Origin: Lactobacillus johnsonii
GTDB lineage: Bacteria > Bacillota > Bacilli > Lactobacillales > Lactobacillaceae
Length of the DNA: 64,000 nt
Direction of reading: 5' to 3'
NCBI RefSeq assembly: GCF_014058685.1
Contig: NZ_CP059055.1
Location: 62,001-126,000 of the forward strand
The position numbers and the translations under genes are program-made. This document shows positions 12,901 to 20,688 of this stretch, piece after piece; the stretch's first letter is position 1; each line of letters opens with the position of its first letter. The notes under the pieces are model-generated. The model did no database searches. It saw nothing but the letters and a program-made list of their open reading frames with translations, and was not told the DNA's origin.

Positions 12901-15846
12901 GTAATTGAAGGCTACCACGCAGATAAGCGTAATGCCGGAGGATCTGTGGTAACACCAGATGACTTGAACAAGACTATCACAGTAAGTTACCAACCAAATG
13001 GTAAGATCATTCCAGTTGATCCAAATGGAGATCCAATTCCAAATGTACCAACCCCAACTTACCCAACAGATCCAACAGACCCAACTAAGGTAGTACCGGA
13101 TGAACCAGTACCAGAAATTCCAGGATTGATTCCAAGTGTTCCAACAGTAACACCAGAAAATCCAGGTAAGGATACGCCAGTACCATATACCCCAGAAGTT
13201 CCAGCTAAGGATCAAGTAGCAGTTGTTAACTACATTGATGCAGATGACAACAACGCAATCATCACTAGCTCAGGCAACTTAACTGGTAAAGCTGGCGAAA
13301 AGATTGACTACAGTACTGCTTCAACGATTGAAGAACTAGAAAACAAGGGTTACGTACTTGTAAGTGATGGCTTCCCAGCAGGAGCAACGTTTGATAATGA
13401 TGACAATACAACTCAAATCTACACAGTTGTATTGAAGCACGGTACAGTTCCAGTAACACCAGAAAACCCAGGCAAACCAGGTGAACCAATTAATCCTAAC
13501 GATCCAGATGGTCCTAAGTGGCCAGAAGGCACTGGTGAAAATGGTGTAAAGAGAACAGGAACTCAAACTATTCACTACGAAGGAGCAGGCGACAAGACTC
13601 CTAGTGATGATGTACAAACATTCGACTTCACTAAGAAGATGCTGGTAGATAAGGTAACTGGTAAGATCATTGATGGAGGCGAATGGAATGTAACTAGTCA
13701 CACATTTGGCTACAAGGATACTCCAGTAATTGAAGGCTACCACGCAGATAAGCGTAATGCCGGAGGATCTGTGGTAACACCAGATGACTTGAACAAGACT
13801 ATCACAGTAAGTTACCAACCAAATGGTAAGATCATTCCAGTTGATCCAAATGGAGATCCAATTCCAAATGTACCAACCCCAACTTACCCAACAGATCCAA
13901 CAGACCCAACTAAGGTAGTACCGGATGAACCAGTACCAGAAATTCCAGGATTGATTCCAAGTGTTCCAACAGTAACACCAGAAAATCCAGGTAAGGATAC
14001 GCCAGTACCATATACCCCAGAAGTTCCAGCTAAGGATCAAGTAGCAGTTGTTAACTACATTGATGCAGATGACAACAACGCAATCATCACTAGCTCAGGC
14101 AACTTAACTGGTAAAGCTGGCGAAAAGATTGACTACAGTACTGCTTCAACGATTGAAGAACTAGAAAACAAGGGTTACGTACTTGTAAGTGATGGCTTCC
14201 CAGCAGGAGCAACGTTTGATAATGATGACAATACAACTCAAATCTACACAGTTGTATTGAAGCACGGTACAGTTCCAGTAACACCAGAAAACCCAGGCAA
14301 ACCAGGTGAACCAATTAATCCTAACGATCCAGATGGTCCTAAGTGGCCAGAAGGCACTGGTGAAAATGGTGTAAAGAGAACAGGAACTCAAACTATTCAC
14401 TACGAAGGAGCAGGCGACAAGACTCCTAGTGATGATGTACAAACATTCGACTTCACTAAGAAGATGCTGGTAGATAAGGTAACTGGTAAGATCATTGATG
14501 GAGGCGAATGGAATGTAACTAGTCACACATTTGGCTACAAGGATACTCCAGTAATTGAAGGCTACCACGCAGATAAGCGTAATGCCGGAGGATCTGTGGT
14601 AACACCAGATGACTTGAACAAGACTATCACAGTAAGTTACCAACCAAATGGTAAGATCATTCCAGTTGATCCAAATGGAGATCCAATTCCAAATGTACCA
14701 ACCCCAACTTACCCAACAGATCCAACAGACCCAACTAAGGTAGTACCGGATGAACCAGTACCAGAAATTCCAGGATTGATTCCAAGTGTTCCAACAGTAA
14801 CACCAGAAAATCCAGGTAAGGATACATCAGTACCATATAACCCAGTTAAGGATCCAGATAAGGTAACTACAGTAGAAGGTAAACAAATTATTCACTTTGT
14901 AGATGGCGATAATAACAAGCCACTTAAGGATCCAAATATTCAAACTTATGAATTCAAGATTACTAATGGTGTGCCAAACGAATCCAGTCATACCTTTACT
15001 CTAGTTAATGTACCGGTGATTCCAGGATATGTTGCAGAAATTAAGTCTGCTGGTGGAAAGACGGTAACTCCAGATAAGCCTCTTGCAGAAGTAACAGTTG
15101 TTTACCATAAGATCGGTAAGATCGTTCCAGTTGATCCAAATGGAAATCCAATTCCAAATGTACCAACTCCAAGCTACACTAACGATCCGACAGATCCAAC
15201 TAAGGTAGTACCAAATGAACCGGTGCCAGCTATTCCTGGAAAGACACCAGATAAGACGACAGTAACTCCAGTTGATCCAACTAAGGATACACCTGTTGTT
15301 TACAAGGATGATAAAGTACCACCTGCTCCAAATACACAAAAAGCTGTAGTTAACTTTATTGATGTTAATACTGGAAAAATTATCAGTACTTCTGGTATTT
15401 TAAGTGGTCGCCCAGGAGAAGATATTAATAAGTTATTCTCGTCTGCTGAAGTAATTAAGCAATTAGAGGCTGCAGGTTACGAAGTTGTTTATAATGCATT
15501 TGACGGCGATGGTGTGACTAAGTACTTTGACAATGATGGCAATACGGTACAACAATTTACTATTGCTTTGAAACTGAAAGAAAAAGCTAAGACGCCAGAT
15601 CCCGTTCTTCCTGATCCAGAAGTTCCTGTAGAAAAGGAAACTCGATCTGAACAACCAGTTAAGCAAAATGTTGCTGTTCCTACTCCAGAAAAACCTGTAG
15701 AAAAGAAGACTACTGACAATAAGGAAGTCTTACCGCAAACAGGTGCTGATAGTAATGAAGCGGCTACTATTTTAGGTGCCGTAGCAACAGCAATTGGCAT
15801 GACAAGCTTGATTGGCGCAAAGAGACGCAAGAAAGATGATAAATAA
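6952..15846 (+). CDS. Giant YSIRK/LPXTG mucus-binding adhesin with five 275-residue tandem repeats
   Basis: 2964 residues, exported by Sec and covalently anchored to peptidoglycan by sortase A. A YSIRK-type signal (FSIRKFSVGAASVL) spans about 21-34, with probable cleavage after ARA at residue 50. A low-complexity Ser/Thr/Glu region is followed (about 230-760) by a beta-helix, pectate-lyase-like adhesive domain rich in Asn-Gly turns. A MucBP-type segment comes next. Five 275-residue units start at residue 1188, plus a 62-residue partial unit; each holds a proline-rich linker, a B2-like domain and a B1-type MucBP domain. Divergent MucBP and B2-like domains follow, then LPQTG (2927-2931), a hydrophobic stretch and KRRKKDDK. 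GGAGG lies 10 nt before ATG. The expected role is binding mucin or host glycans. Copy number may change by recombination. Confidence 0.95.
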   Translation: MLSKNNYQERLRKMDDKQERFSIRKFSVGAASVLVGTAVLTMQNVQTARADTTSNTTTKTTDLSSEAEEQNKQNAYDKTLNEAQPTTKPADAPVESQDSKVASFSVPKNEGTFVEKTLTPNITEETEAMQDKAELAQVNSEDKSAENNKTNVKEESQTVEENQMDKRSAEANISDTENTLVSNTTLNVPKTTPATTRFSATALSESKFQVNAPRVGQDTPDTQVKKNNYKLVTNATALQQAINTGVAGVNIDRSIDASNVDLAIRNTFTIVGLNDAAALNLGQKSLNNSGNLTLQDIKINGSISGSGTVNIKGNVTSNVNSTNSSVPTQDQYNAQNYTGSRTNFKNSNIAARNVNIENGASLTINSSEINDGINLADGGTVKVGDNATLNVNLTNTSTTATRYHVAGVFAKNGGNFISGYKSNVNFNTGLGQAIAIGATRPTSTDADRYGGYGTRSRNDGPTLVQLGDSSTFNFTGRDGIILGNNANFISGENSNVHFENKGRGVALDLANNSNIEISKHSITSFHSVGKTGTSGSFDGYNYIGVNEGGNITVDEYATFRVILEGRGDNPWDDVISLDSRNANTNAAFTSKTGAIVDIRDDNTNFYAELISFPLGSANSRIDIQDPLMLNLQRYSNGGATTGWMATGGDKINTTSAQYTANLIYMSGNKGVFSVSGGDYDPSNPNSSGFVVYQQIKSDGSKQIWLNVNSVDIPMNGFQTKDIWNNQANPDVSIAGNGLTAGIKANQVHNFDGSPLTGPNAPYYGISTQRASHQIWIPHRTSLEVTGEHKSTIKYVDENGKEIFPENTQSLDMKRSLILDITQDKIQDIQNYALSHTADETLEYIKNSQAVVQDSGWDFTDANGKAVIDPYSTIDSPKLAGYAATIQSTNVSTLKVGADASAVTAKFMVEPSQDMVQNGELSTAYKQNGTTGIPADYVTVVVYNKQATYQAGKTDSKSVVRDINYLDGKTGKKIPANLIKDNPVSQTVTMHRTEILDNSGKVIGYGTISEDGKSYTLNNDWIIDGNWEAVKSPDLTTNGYKTPRFENGDIAKVVPAETVNENTPDTTVNVYYDHNEIPVGPDTPDKHGVDLNELTKDVNETVHYVYSDGTKAAPDVVQTSKWTRTLTIDAVTNEVISDGQYTTDWAIPKGEKTVYDQVDTPVIKGYHADKRQINATVVTQNNIEETVTYQPNGKIIPVDPNGDPIPNVPTPTYPTDPTDPTKVVPDEPVPEIPGLIPSVPTVTPENPGKDTPVPYTPEVPAKDQVAVVNYIDADDNNAIITSSGNLTGKAGEKIDYSTASTIEELENKGYVLVSDGFPAGATFDNDDNTTQIYTVVLKHGTVPVTPENPGKPGEPINPNDPDGPKWPEGTGENGVKRTGTQTIHYEGAGDKTPSDDVQTFDFTKKMLVDKVTGKIIDGGEWNVTSHTFGYKDTPVIEGYHADKRNAGGSVVTPDDLNKTITVSYQPNGKIIPVDPNGDPIPNVPTPTYPTDPTDPTKVVPDEPVPEIPGLIPSVPTVTPENPGKDTPVPYTPEVPAKDQVAVVNYIDADDNNAIITSSGNLTGKAGEKIDYSTASTIEELENKGYVLVSDGFPAGATFDNDDNTTQIYTVVLKHGTVPVTPENPGKPGEPINPNDPDGPKWPEGTGENGVKRTGTQTIHYEGAGDKTPSDDVQTFDFTKKMLVDKVTGKIIDGGEWNVTSHTFGYKDTPVIEGYHADKRNAGGSVVTPDDLNKTITVSYQPNGKIIPVDPNGDPIPNVPTPTYPTDPTDPTKVVPDEPVPEIPGLIPSVPTVTPENPGKDTPVPYTPEVPAKDQVAVVNYIDADDNNAIITSSGNLTGKAGEKIDYSTASTIEELENKGYVLVSDGFPAGATFDNDDNTTQIYTVVLKHGTVPVTPENPGKPGEPINPNDPDGPKWPEGTGENGVKRTGTQTIHYEGAGDKTPSDDVQTFDFTKKMLVDKVTGKIIDGGEWNVTSHTFGYKDTPVIEGYHADKRNAGGSVVTPDDLNKTITVSYQPNGKIIPVDPNGDPIPNVPTPTYPTDPTDPTKVVPDEPVPEIPGLIPSVPTVTPENPGKDTPVPYTPEVPAKDQVAVVNYIDADDNNAIITSSGNLTGKAGEKIDYSTASTIEELENKGYVLVSDGFPAGATFDNDDNTTQIYTVVLKHGTVPVTPENPGKPGEPINPNDPDGPKWPEGTGENGVKRTGTQTIHYEGAGDKTPSDDVQTFDFTKKMLVDKVTGKIIDGGEWNVTSHTFGYKDTPVIEGYHADKRNAGGSVVTPDDLNKTITVSYQPNGKIIPVDPNGDPIPNVPTPTYPTDPTDPTKVVPDEPVPEIPGLIPSVPTVTPENPGKDTPVPYTPEVPAKDQVAVVNYIDADDNNAIITSSGNLTGKAGEKIDYSTASTIEELENKGYVLVSDGFPAGATFDNDDNTTQIYTVVLKHGTVPVTPENPGKPGEPINPNDPDGPKWPEGTGENGVKRTGTQTIHYEGAGDKTPSDDVQTFDFTKKMLVDKVTGKIIDGGEWNVTSHTFGYKDTPVIEGYHADKRNAGGSVVTPDDLNKTITVSYQPNGKIIPVDPNGDPIPNVPTPTYPTDPTDPTKVVPDEPVPEIPGLIPSVPTVTPENPGKDTSVPYNPVKDPDKVTTVEGKQIIHFVDGDNNKPLKDPNIQTYEFKITNGVPNESSHTFTLVNVPVIPGYVAEIKSAGGKTVTPDKPLAEVTVVYHKIGKIVPVDPNGNPIPNVPTPSYTNDPTDPTKVVPNEPVPAIPGKTPDKTTVTPVDPTKDTPVVYKDDKVPPAPNTQKAVVNFIDVNTGKIISTSGILSGRPGEDINKLFSSAEVIKQLEAAGYEVVYNAFDGDGVTKYFDNDGNTVQQFTIALKLKEKAKTPDPVLPDPEVPVEKETRSEQPVKQNVAVPTPEKPVEKKTTDNKEVLPQTGADSNEAATILGAVATAIGMTSLIGAKRRKKDDK
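10513..14824 (+). repeat. 825-bp tandem repeat, five full copies plus a 187-nt partial copy
   Basis: Full units begin at 10513, 11338, 12163, 12988 and 13813, and a partial unit starts at 14638. Lines compared 3300 nt apart (four units) are identical at every place I checked, including third codon positions, and the translated units are identical. The period is a multiple of three, so gain or loss of a unit keeps the frame. The identity implies recent amplification or ongoing homogenisation. It also makes the copy number in any short-read assembly doubtful. Confidence 0.95.
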
Positions 15847-15884
15847 TTTTTTAAATTAAATATCTTTTTTCAAAATTAGCTAGT

Positions 15885-15922
15885 AAAAAGGCGTTGAGAC
15901 TTGATTCTCAGCGCCTTTTTTT
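15885..15922 (+). terminator. Intrinsic terminator of the giant adhesin gene
   Basis: AAAGGCG-TTGAG...CTCA-GCGCCTTT hairpin followed by a T-run, about 40 nt after the stop codon. Confidence 0.85.
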
Positions 15923-16010
15923 AATACATTCTATTTATAATAGTGGATCCATATAAGAAAAGACATACAATATATAAAGTAATTCACGTTAACAAGGGGG
16001 CATGAAATAT

Positions 16011-18953
16011 ATGGATAATTTAAGTGAGAAAGTTGCATCAGTAGCTGTAAAATATACGGATTTAGATAATAATCTGGCTGAACTTTTTACTTCTGAAAAC
16101 TTGACAGGAAATATTGGCGATAAAATTAATTACAGCACAGCAGATGAAATAAAAAATTTAACTAATCAAGGATATGTATTAGTTAATGATCCCTTTGATA
16201 GTAAAGGAAAAGAACCGGTATTTAGTGAAGATCAAGACAGTTACATGGTTACCTTTAAGCATGGGAGAGAGCAAGTTACAGTTGATAATCTAAAATATGG
16301 CTGCAAGCTTGAAGATCTTCAAGTAAAAGGTACTCAAACTGTTCATTATGTTGGCGCGGGTAGTCGAACTCCTAGGGATGAAGTATCAACAATTACTTTT
16401 AATCGGATTTTAGTCTATGATCGTGTGACTGGCAAAAAGATTGGTAGTAAGGGCTGGGAAAAAGTTGAGCAGTCTTTTCCAGTAGTTGCGGCACCAAGTA
16501 TTTTAGGTTATGTTCCCGATCAAGTTTTAGTTGGTGGAAAAACAGTTACTGCTGATGAACCAAATCGTGAATACACTATTACCTATCAAGTTAATGAACA
16601 TATTTCAAACAAAGAACAGAAGGCAGAAGTTAAATATCTTGATATTGATAGCAATAATGAAGAAATTGTTGAATCTAAAATTTTAACTGGGGCTCCAAAT
16701 ACAAAAATTGACTATAGTACAATTGATCAATTGAAAGAGTTAGACACAAAGGGCTATGAAGTAGTAAGTAATGGCTTTGATGCTAATGGTGATATTCAAT
16801 TCTTTGATACAAGTGACGACTATGTTCAAACCTTTATTGTCACCTTAAGACATAAGCAAGTACTGGTTAACGAAGAAAATCCACTTGATGGTATTGATGA
16901 GTCAGAATATCACAAGATAAGTAAACGAGTTATAGCTTATAGTGGTGCTGATGATCAGACACCAGAAGAAGTGGTACAGCAAGTAAACTGGAGTAGAGAT
17001 CTTACAGTTGATGCTGCAACTAAGCGAATTATTTCTGATGGAAAATACACAACTGAATGGAAGCCAGAGCAAAAAACATATTCAGCAATTTCTGTACCAG
17101 CAGTAAGCGGATATCATACTTATATAAAAGAAATGCCTGAGGAAAAGGTAAGACTTGCTAACGTAACTGAAAAAATTAGATATGTAAAAAATGGCTATGT
17201 CATTCCTATTGATGAGAGCGGACAAAAGATTGATATTCTACCTAAATTACGTTTTGTTTCAGATAAAAATGATCCCACTCTAGTATCTTTGCCTAAAAAT
17301 AATCTAAAAGATGAGGAATACGAGCCAGAATCTGTTGATTTTGCAAAAATTGATCCAGCAAAAGACATAGAAGTTAAGTATGTTTTAAGGCATAAATATG
17401 TGGCCGTAAATAAAGATAATTCTCATTTTGATGTTAATCCTGGTGCATATCGCCGGACTGCTACAGCTTTAGTTCGTTATGACGGAGCTGGTGTTAAGAA
17501 TCCTAATGATGCGATCCAAACAGTTCAATGGAATAGAGATATCACTTATGATGAGGTAACAAAAGAAATCTTAGAAGATGGAAAATATACTACTGAGTGG
17601 AAAGCAGATAAAGAGTACTTTGAAGCAGTAGATACACCAGTAATATCCGGTTTTACGGCTGATATTGGGGTTGTTGCTAAGCATGATGTAACGCAAAGCG
17701 ATCTTTTTGCGACAGTAACTTACAAAAAGAATGGTGCGATTATTCCCGTTGATGAAGAGGGACAGGAAATTTCTGAAGCTAAACCAGTTCCATTTCTTAA
17801 TGATTTAACTGACCCAACTAGAGTCTTGGCAACGGAAGAAGTGCCTGAAATAGAAGGATATCGCCGTACTCAAGAGACTGTTTTAATTAAAGATCCAGTA
17901 GCAGATATTAAAGTTAAATACATTCTAAAGCCACGTTATGTTCAAGTTAATAGCGAGCATCCCTATCGAACAGTTAAGCCGCATCATTACAGTATTCCGG
18001 TTAAAGAGACGATTCATTATGTCGGAGCTAGCGACAAAACACCAGTAGATCGAATTCAAGGCGCACGCTGGAATAGATCTTTAACTGTAAATGATAATAA
18101 TGGAAAGGTGATTAAGGATGGTAAATATACTACTGCTTGGACTGTTGATAAAAAAGAATATAGCGCAGTTGTAACGCCGGTAGTTGACGGATATCATGCA
18201 GATCAATATCAAGTTAAAGAACATAAGGTAGAGCGTGAAAATATTGATGTGGTAGTAAAATATCACCAAAATGGTCAGATTATCCCAGTAAACTCTAAAG
18301 GTGAAAAAATTAACCATGCAGATCACCCAGTGTATATAACCGACACAACTGATGCAACGAAAGTTTTAATGGAACAACCGGCTCCAAGAATCTTAGACTA
18401 TATGCCTAAAAATTCATCAGTTGTTGTCAAAGATCCAAGTCGTGATACAAAGGTTATCTATTATACCTTTGATGAAATAAAAGAATTAGTCTCAGATAAA
18501 AAGTTAAAGACTAAGATTGAATCTGTTGATGGAAAGTCAACCTTGTCAAATGTAGTCTCACTTCCAGGTAATGACAATAAGAGAAAAGCAATCGTTACTT
18601 TTGTTGATTTAAGTAACAATGCGGTTCAAATTGCATCTTCTAATGTTTTAAGCGGAAATGTGGGCGACAAGATAACTGATTTATACAGTACAGCTAAACA
18701 AATTAAAGAACTTGAACAGGCTGGTTACGAAGTGGTCTACAATGGCTTTGATCCAAAAGGCGCAACTAAATACTTTGAAAAAGACCAAAAAACAGTTGCT
18801 ACATTTACAGTAGCAGTAGAAAAAACTAAAAAAGTAGACGCTAAAGAAGAAAATAAAGCGGAGATAACTTCTAAGAAGGAAGCTACACAGGCAGATGGAC
18901 AAAATGAGCAAGATCATAAAGTTTTAAAGCACATTTTTCCATGGATGAAGTAG
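16011..18953 (+). CDS. Leaderless mucus-binding (Mub/MucBP) domain protein B
   Basis: A 980-residue paralogue of the gene at 3723, with the same domain order: B2-like, MucBP, B2-like, three B1-type repeats. It adds one more B2-like domain near 850-935 that resembles the last domain of the giant adhesin. It ends with a Lys/Glu-rich tail and IFPWMK. There is no signal peptide, LPXTG or membrane segment. An ATG at 16002 is only 1 nt from AAGGGGG; the ATG at 16011 has a 10-nt spacing and is preferred. An in-frame TAA at 15990-15992 rules out an upstream extension. NLKYGCKLED with its Cys is conserved with protein A. A TATAAT at 15936-15941 suggests its own promoter. The domain call is firm; location and role are unknown. 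Confidence 0.85.
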   Translation: MDNLSEKVASVAVKYTDLDNNLAELFTSENLTGNIGDKINYSTADEIKNLTNQGYVLVNDPFDSKGKEPVFSEDQDSYMVTFKHGREQVTVDNLKYGCKLEDLQVKGTQTVHYVGAGSRTPRDEVSTITFNRILVYDRVTGKKIGSKGWEKVEQSFPVVAAPSILGYVPDQVLVGGKTVTADEPNREYTITYQVNEHISNKEQKAEVKYLDIDSNNEEIVESKILTGAPNTKIDYSTIDQLKELDTKGYEVVSNGFDANGDIQFFDTSDDYVQTFIVTLRHKQVLVNEENPLDGIDESEYHKISKRVIAYSGADDQTPEEVVQQVNWSRDLTVDAATKRIISDGKYTTEWKPEQKTYSAISVPAVSGYHTYIKEMPEEKVRLANVTEKIRYVKNGYVIPIDESGQKIDILPKLRFVSDKNDPTLVSLPKNNLKDEEYEPESVDFAKIDPAKDIEVKYVLRHKYVAVNKDNSHFDVNPGAYRRTATALVRYDGAGVKNPNDAIQTVQWNRDITYDEVTKEILEDGKYTTEWKADKEYFEAVDTPVISGFTADIGVVAKHDVTQSDLFATVTYKKNGAIIPVDEEGQEISEAKPVPFLNDLTDPTRVLATEEVPEIEGYRRTQETVLIKDPVADIKVKYILKPRYVQVNSEHPYRTVKPHHYSIPVKETIHYVGASDKTPVDRIQGARWNRSLTVNDNNGKVIKDGKYTTAWTVDKKEYSAVVTPVVDGYHADQYQVKEHKVERENIDVVVKYHQNGQIIPVNSKGEKINHADHPVYITDTTDATKVLMEQPAPRILDYMPKNSSVVVKDPSRDTKVIYYTFDEIKELVSDKKLKTKIESVDGKSTLSNVVSLPGNDNKRKAIVTFVDLSNNAVQIASSNVLSGNVGDKITDLYSTAKQIKELEQAGYEVVYNGFDPKGATKYFEKDQKTVATFTVAVEKTKKVDAKEENKAEITSKKEATQADGQNEQDHKVLKHIFPWMK

Positions 18954-18962
18954 AAGATAAAA

Positions 18963-19000
18963 GAGCTAGATTTGATTATGCAAATCTAGCTTTTTTTATT
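18963..19000 (+). terminator. Intrinsic terminator after leaderless protein B
   Basis: AGCTAGATTTG...CAAATCTAGCT perfect stem followed by TTTTTTATTTTT. It lies upstream of the permease start and supports the shorter start of that gene. Confidence 0.9.
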
Positions 19001-19075
19001 TTTAAAGTTTTTAGACCAATTTTGATGAAGAAGTGTATAATTAATTTTCGAAAAAACTTTTTCGGAGGAAAAATT

Positions 19076-20536
19076 GTGTCTGATAAAAGCGAGTCTTTGA
19101 CCAAATTAGAAGAAGACGAAAAGTATAATCGGTTAACAGCATTGAAGTTATTCGCCATGACTTCATCAATGGTTATCTCAGTTAATGAGTTGGCTCCATT
19201 TGGAAAAACTGGTCCAACAGCAGTTTTTTATTTGCTATTAGCAGGCTTAATATGGTTTGTACCAATTACGCAAATGGCAGGAGAAATGGCTTCAGTTGAC
19301 GGCTGGGATAAGGGTGGAATTTTTACTTGGGTAAAAGGGTCCTTAGGAGATCGAGCTGGCTGGACGGCTATGTTTTATCAATGGATTCACATTACTGTTG
19401 GGATGAACACAATGATGTACGTAATTATTGGTGCATTATCTATTACCTTTGATACTCCTTGGTTTAACACTACACCAAGTATTAGATTTCTATTGATGAT
19501 GATAATTATCTGGTCAATTACTCTTGTCGAAATGGTAGGAGTTAAGAAAATAGGACATATTGCAGAGTGGTTATTTGGACTTGGGATAGCTTTACCAGTA
19601 ATTTTGCTAATTATTACCTTCTTTGTATATCTCTTTCAAGGACGTCCCCTATATATGCATTTAAGCTGGAATAATATCTTTCCACATCATTTAACTGGGG
19701 CTACCTTAGTAGCTTTTGTGCCATTTGTGTTGGCATTTTGTGGTGGGGAAGCATCTGCTCCGCATGCAAAATATTTGGAAAATCCTAAAAAGTATTCCAC
19801 TGTTATGCTCGCTTTAGCTGTGACTGCTATTTCTTTTGACTTACTTGGTAGTACCGCAATTGGAATGACAATTCCGAAAGATCAAATTCAAAATTCAACT
19901 GGTTTTGTCTATGCCTTTGGAAAAATTTTAGATTCAATTGGCTTACCCGGGGATGTTATTAAGAAGTTTATCGGTGTATTACTGGCAGCTGGTATTATTG
20001 GAGAACTTGGAAATTGGCTCGCTGGTCCTAGTCAAGGGATGTTTGAAGCTGCTAAAGAAGGCTATATGCCTAAGTTCTTCGCTAAATCTACTGATCGTGA
20101 CGTACCGATGCGGTTGATTGTTTTACAAACTTTGATTGTAACTGCATCTGCAATTTTAATTACTTTCACTAGTGGTAAGAACTCTGATTTTGCTTTTAAT
20201 GTTTCTTTAGCTGCTACGACTGCTCAGTACTTGATGGTCTACATTTTAATGTTGATCTCTTACATCGTTTTAAAGGTAAAACATGGAAATCTAAAGCGCA
20301 GTTATTATATGACAAGGAGCAAAGGCTTAGGGGTAATAATTGCAATTATTGCCCTGGTAATAACTGTAGTAGCATTCTTTATTTCCTTTATCCCAGCACA
20401 AGGAACACCGACTGAATTAAAGGGCGTTTATGTTTGGACAATGATTGGTCTGTGCCTTATCGTTACAATTTTGCCACTGGTAATTTATCATTATCATCAC
20501 CGATTTAAACAGACTAAATATAAGCAAAAAAATTAA
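19076..20536 (+). CDS. APC-family amino acid permease
   Basis: A 486-residue polytopic membrane protein with about 12 hydrophobic segments. It resembles the glutamate/GABA antiporter branch of the APC superfamily: NELAPFGKTGPTAVFY in the first helix region, and GELGNWLAGPSQGMFEAA before a loop with DRDVPMR. It should move an amino acid by proton symport or exchange; the substrate is not readable. The GTG at 19076 is chosen because GGAGG lies 7 nt upstream and a TATAAT lies at 19036-19041. Any longer frame would start inside the previous gene and read through its terminator. No decarboxylase gene is adjacent, so a coupled acid-resistance role is not supported here. Confidence 0.85.
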   Translation: MSDKSESLTKLEEDEKYNRLTALKLFAMTSSMVISVNELAPFGKTGPTAVFYLLLAGLIWFVPITQMAGEMASVDGWDKGGIFTWVKGSLGDRAGWTAMFYQWIHITVGMNTMMYVIIGALSITFDTPWFNTTPSIRFLLMMIIIWSITLVEMVGVKKIGHIAEWLFGLGIALPVILLIITFFVYLFQGRPLYMHLSWNNIFPHHLTGATLVAFVPFVLAFCGGEASAPHAKYLENPKKYSTVMLALAVTAISFDLLGSTAIGMTIPKDQIQNSTGFVYAFGKILDSIGLPGDVIKKFIGVLLAAGIIGELGNWLAGPSQGMFEAAKEGYMPKFFAKSTDRDVPMRLIVLQTLIVTASAILITFTSGKNSDFAFNVSLAATTAQYLMVYILMLISYIVLKVKHGNLKRSYYMTRSKGLGVIIAIIALVITVVAFFISFIPAQGTPTELKGVYVWTMIGLCLIVTILPLVIYHYHHRFKQTKYKQKN

Positions 20537-20610
20537 TAAATTAAACATTTTTACTTGTAAAATATAACTAATAATATTACATTTAAATTGTATTCAAGTT
20601 AATGTGTAAA

Positions 20611-20656
20611 GCAAAAGAGCTATGGTAAATTTGAGGTATCCATAGCTCTTTTGTTT
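20611..20656 (+). terminator. Intrinsic terminator of the permease gene
   Basis: AAAAGAGCTATGG...CCATAGCTCTTTTG, a 13-bp perfect stem ending in T-rich sequence. Confidence 0.85.
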
Positions 20657-20688
20657 ATAATATAAAAACTATATTAAGGAAATAAATA

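Noticed and set aside
10324-14643. Repeated long open frames on the minus strand inside the adhesin repeats
   Set aside because: They recur with the 825-bp period, are odd in composition (Trp/Ile/Tyr-rich), have no ribosome sites and are opposite a clearly coding strand; they are by-products of the repeat's codon bias.
10513-14824. CRISPR-like periodic repeat
   Set aside because: The period is 825 bp with no unique spacers and the repeat is coding; no cas genes are in the window.
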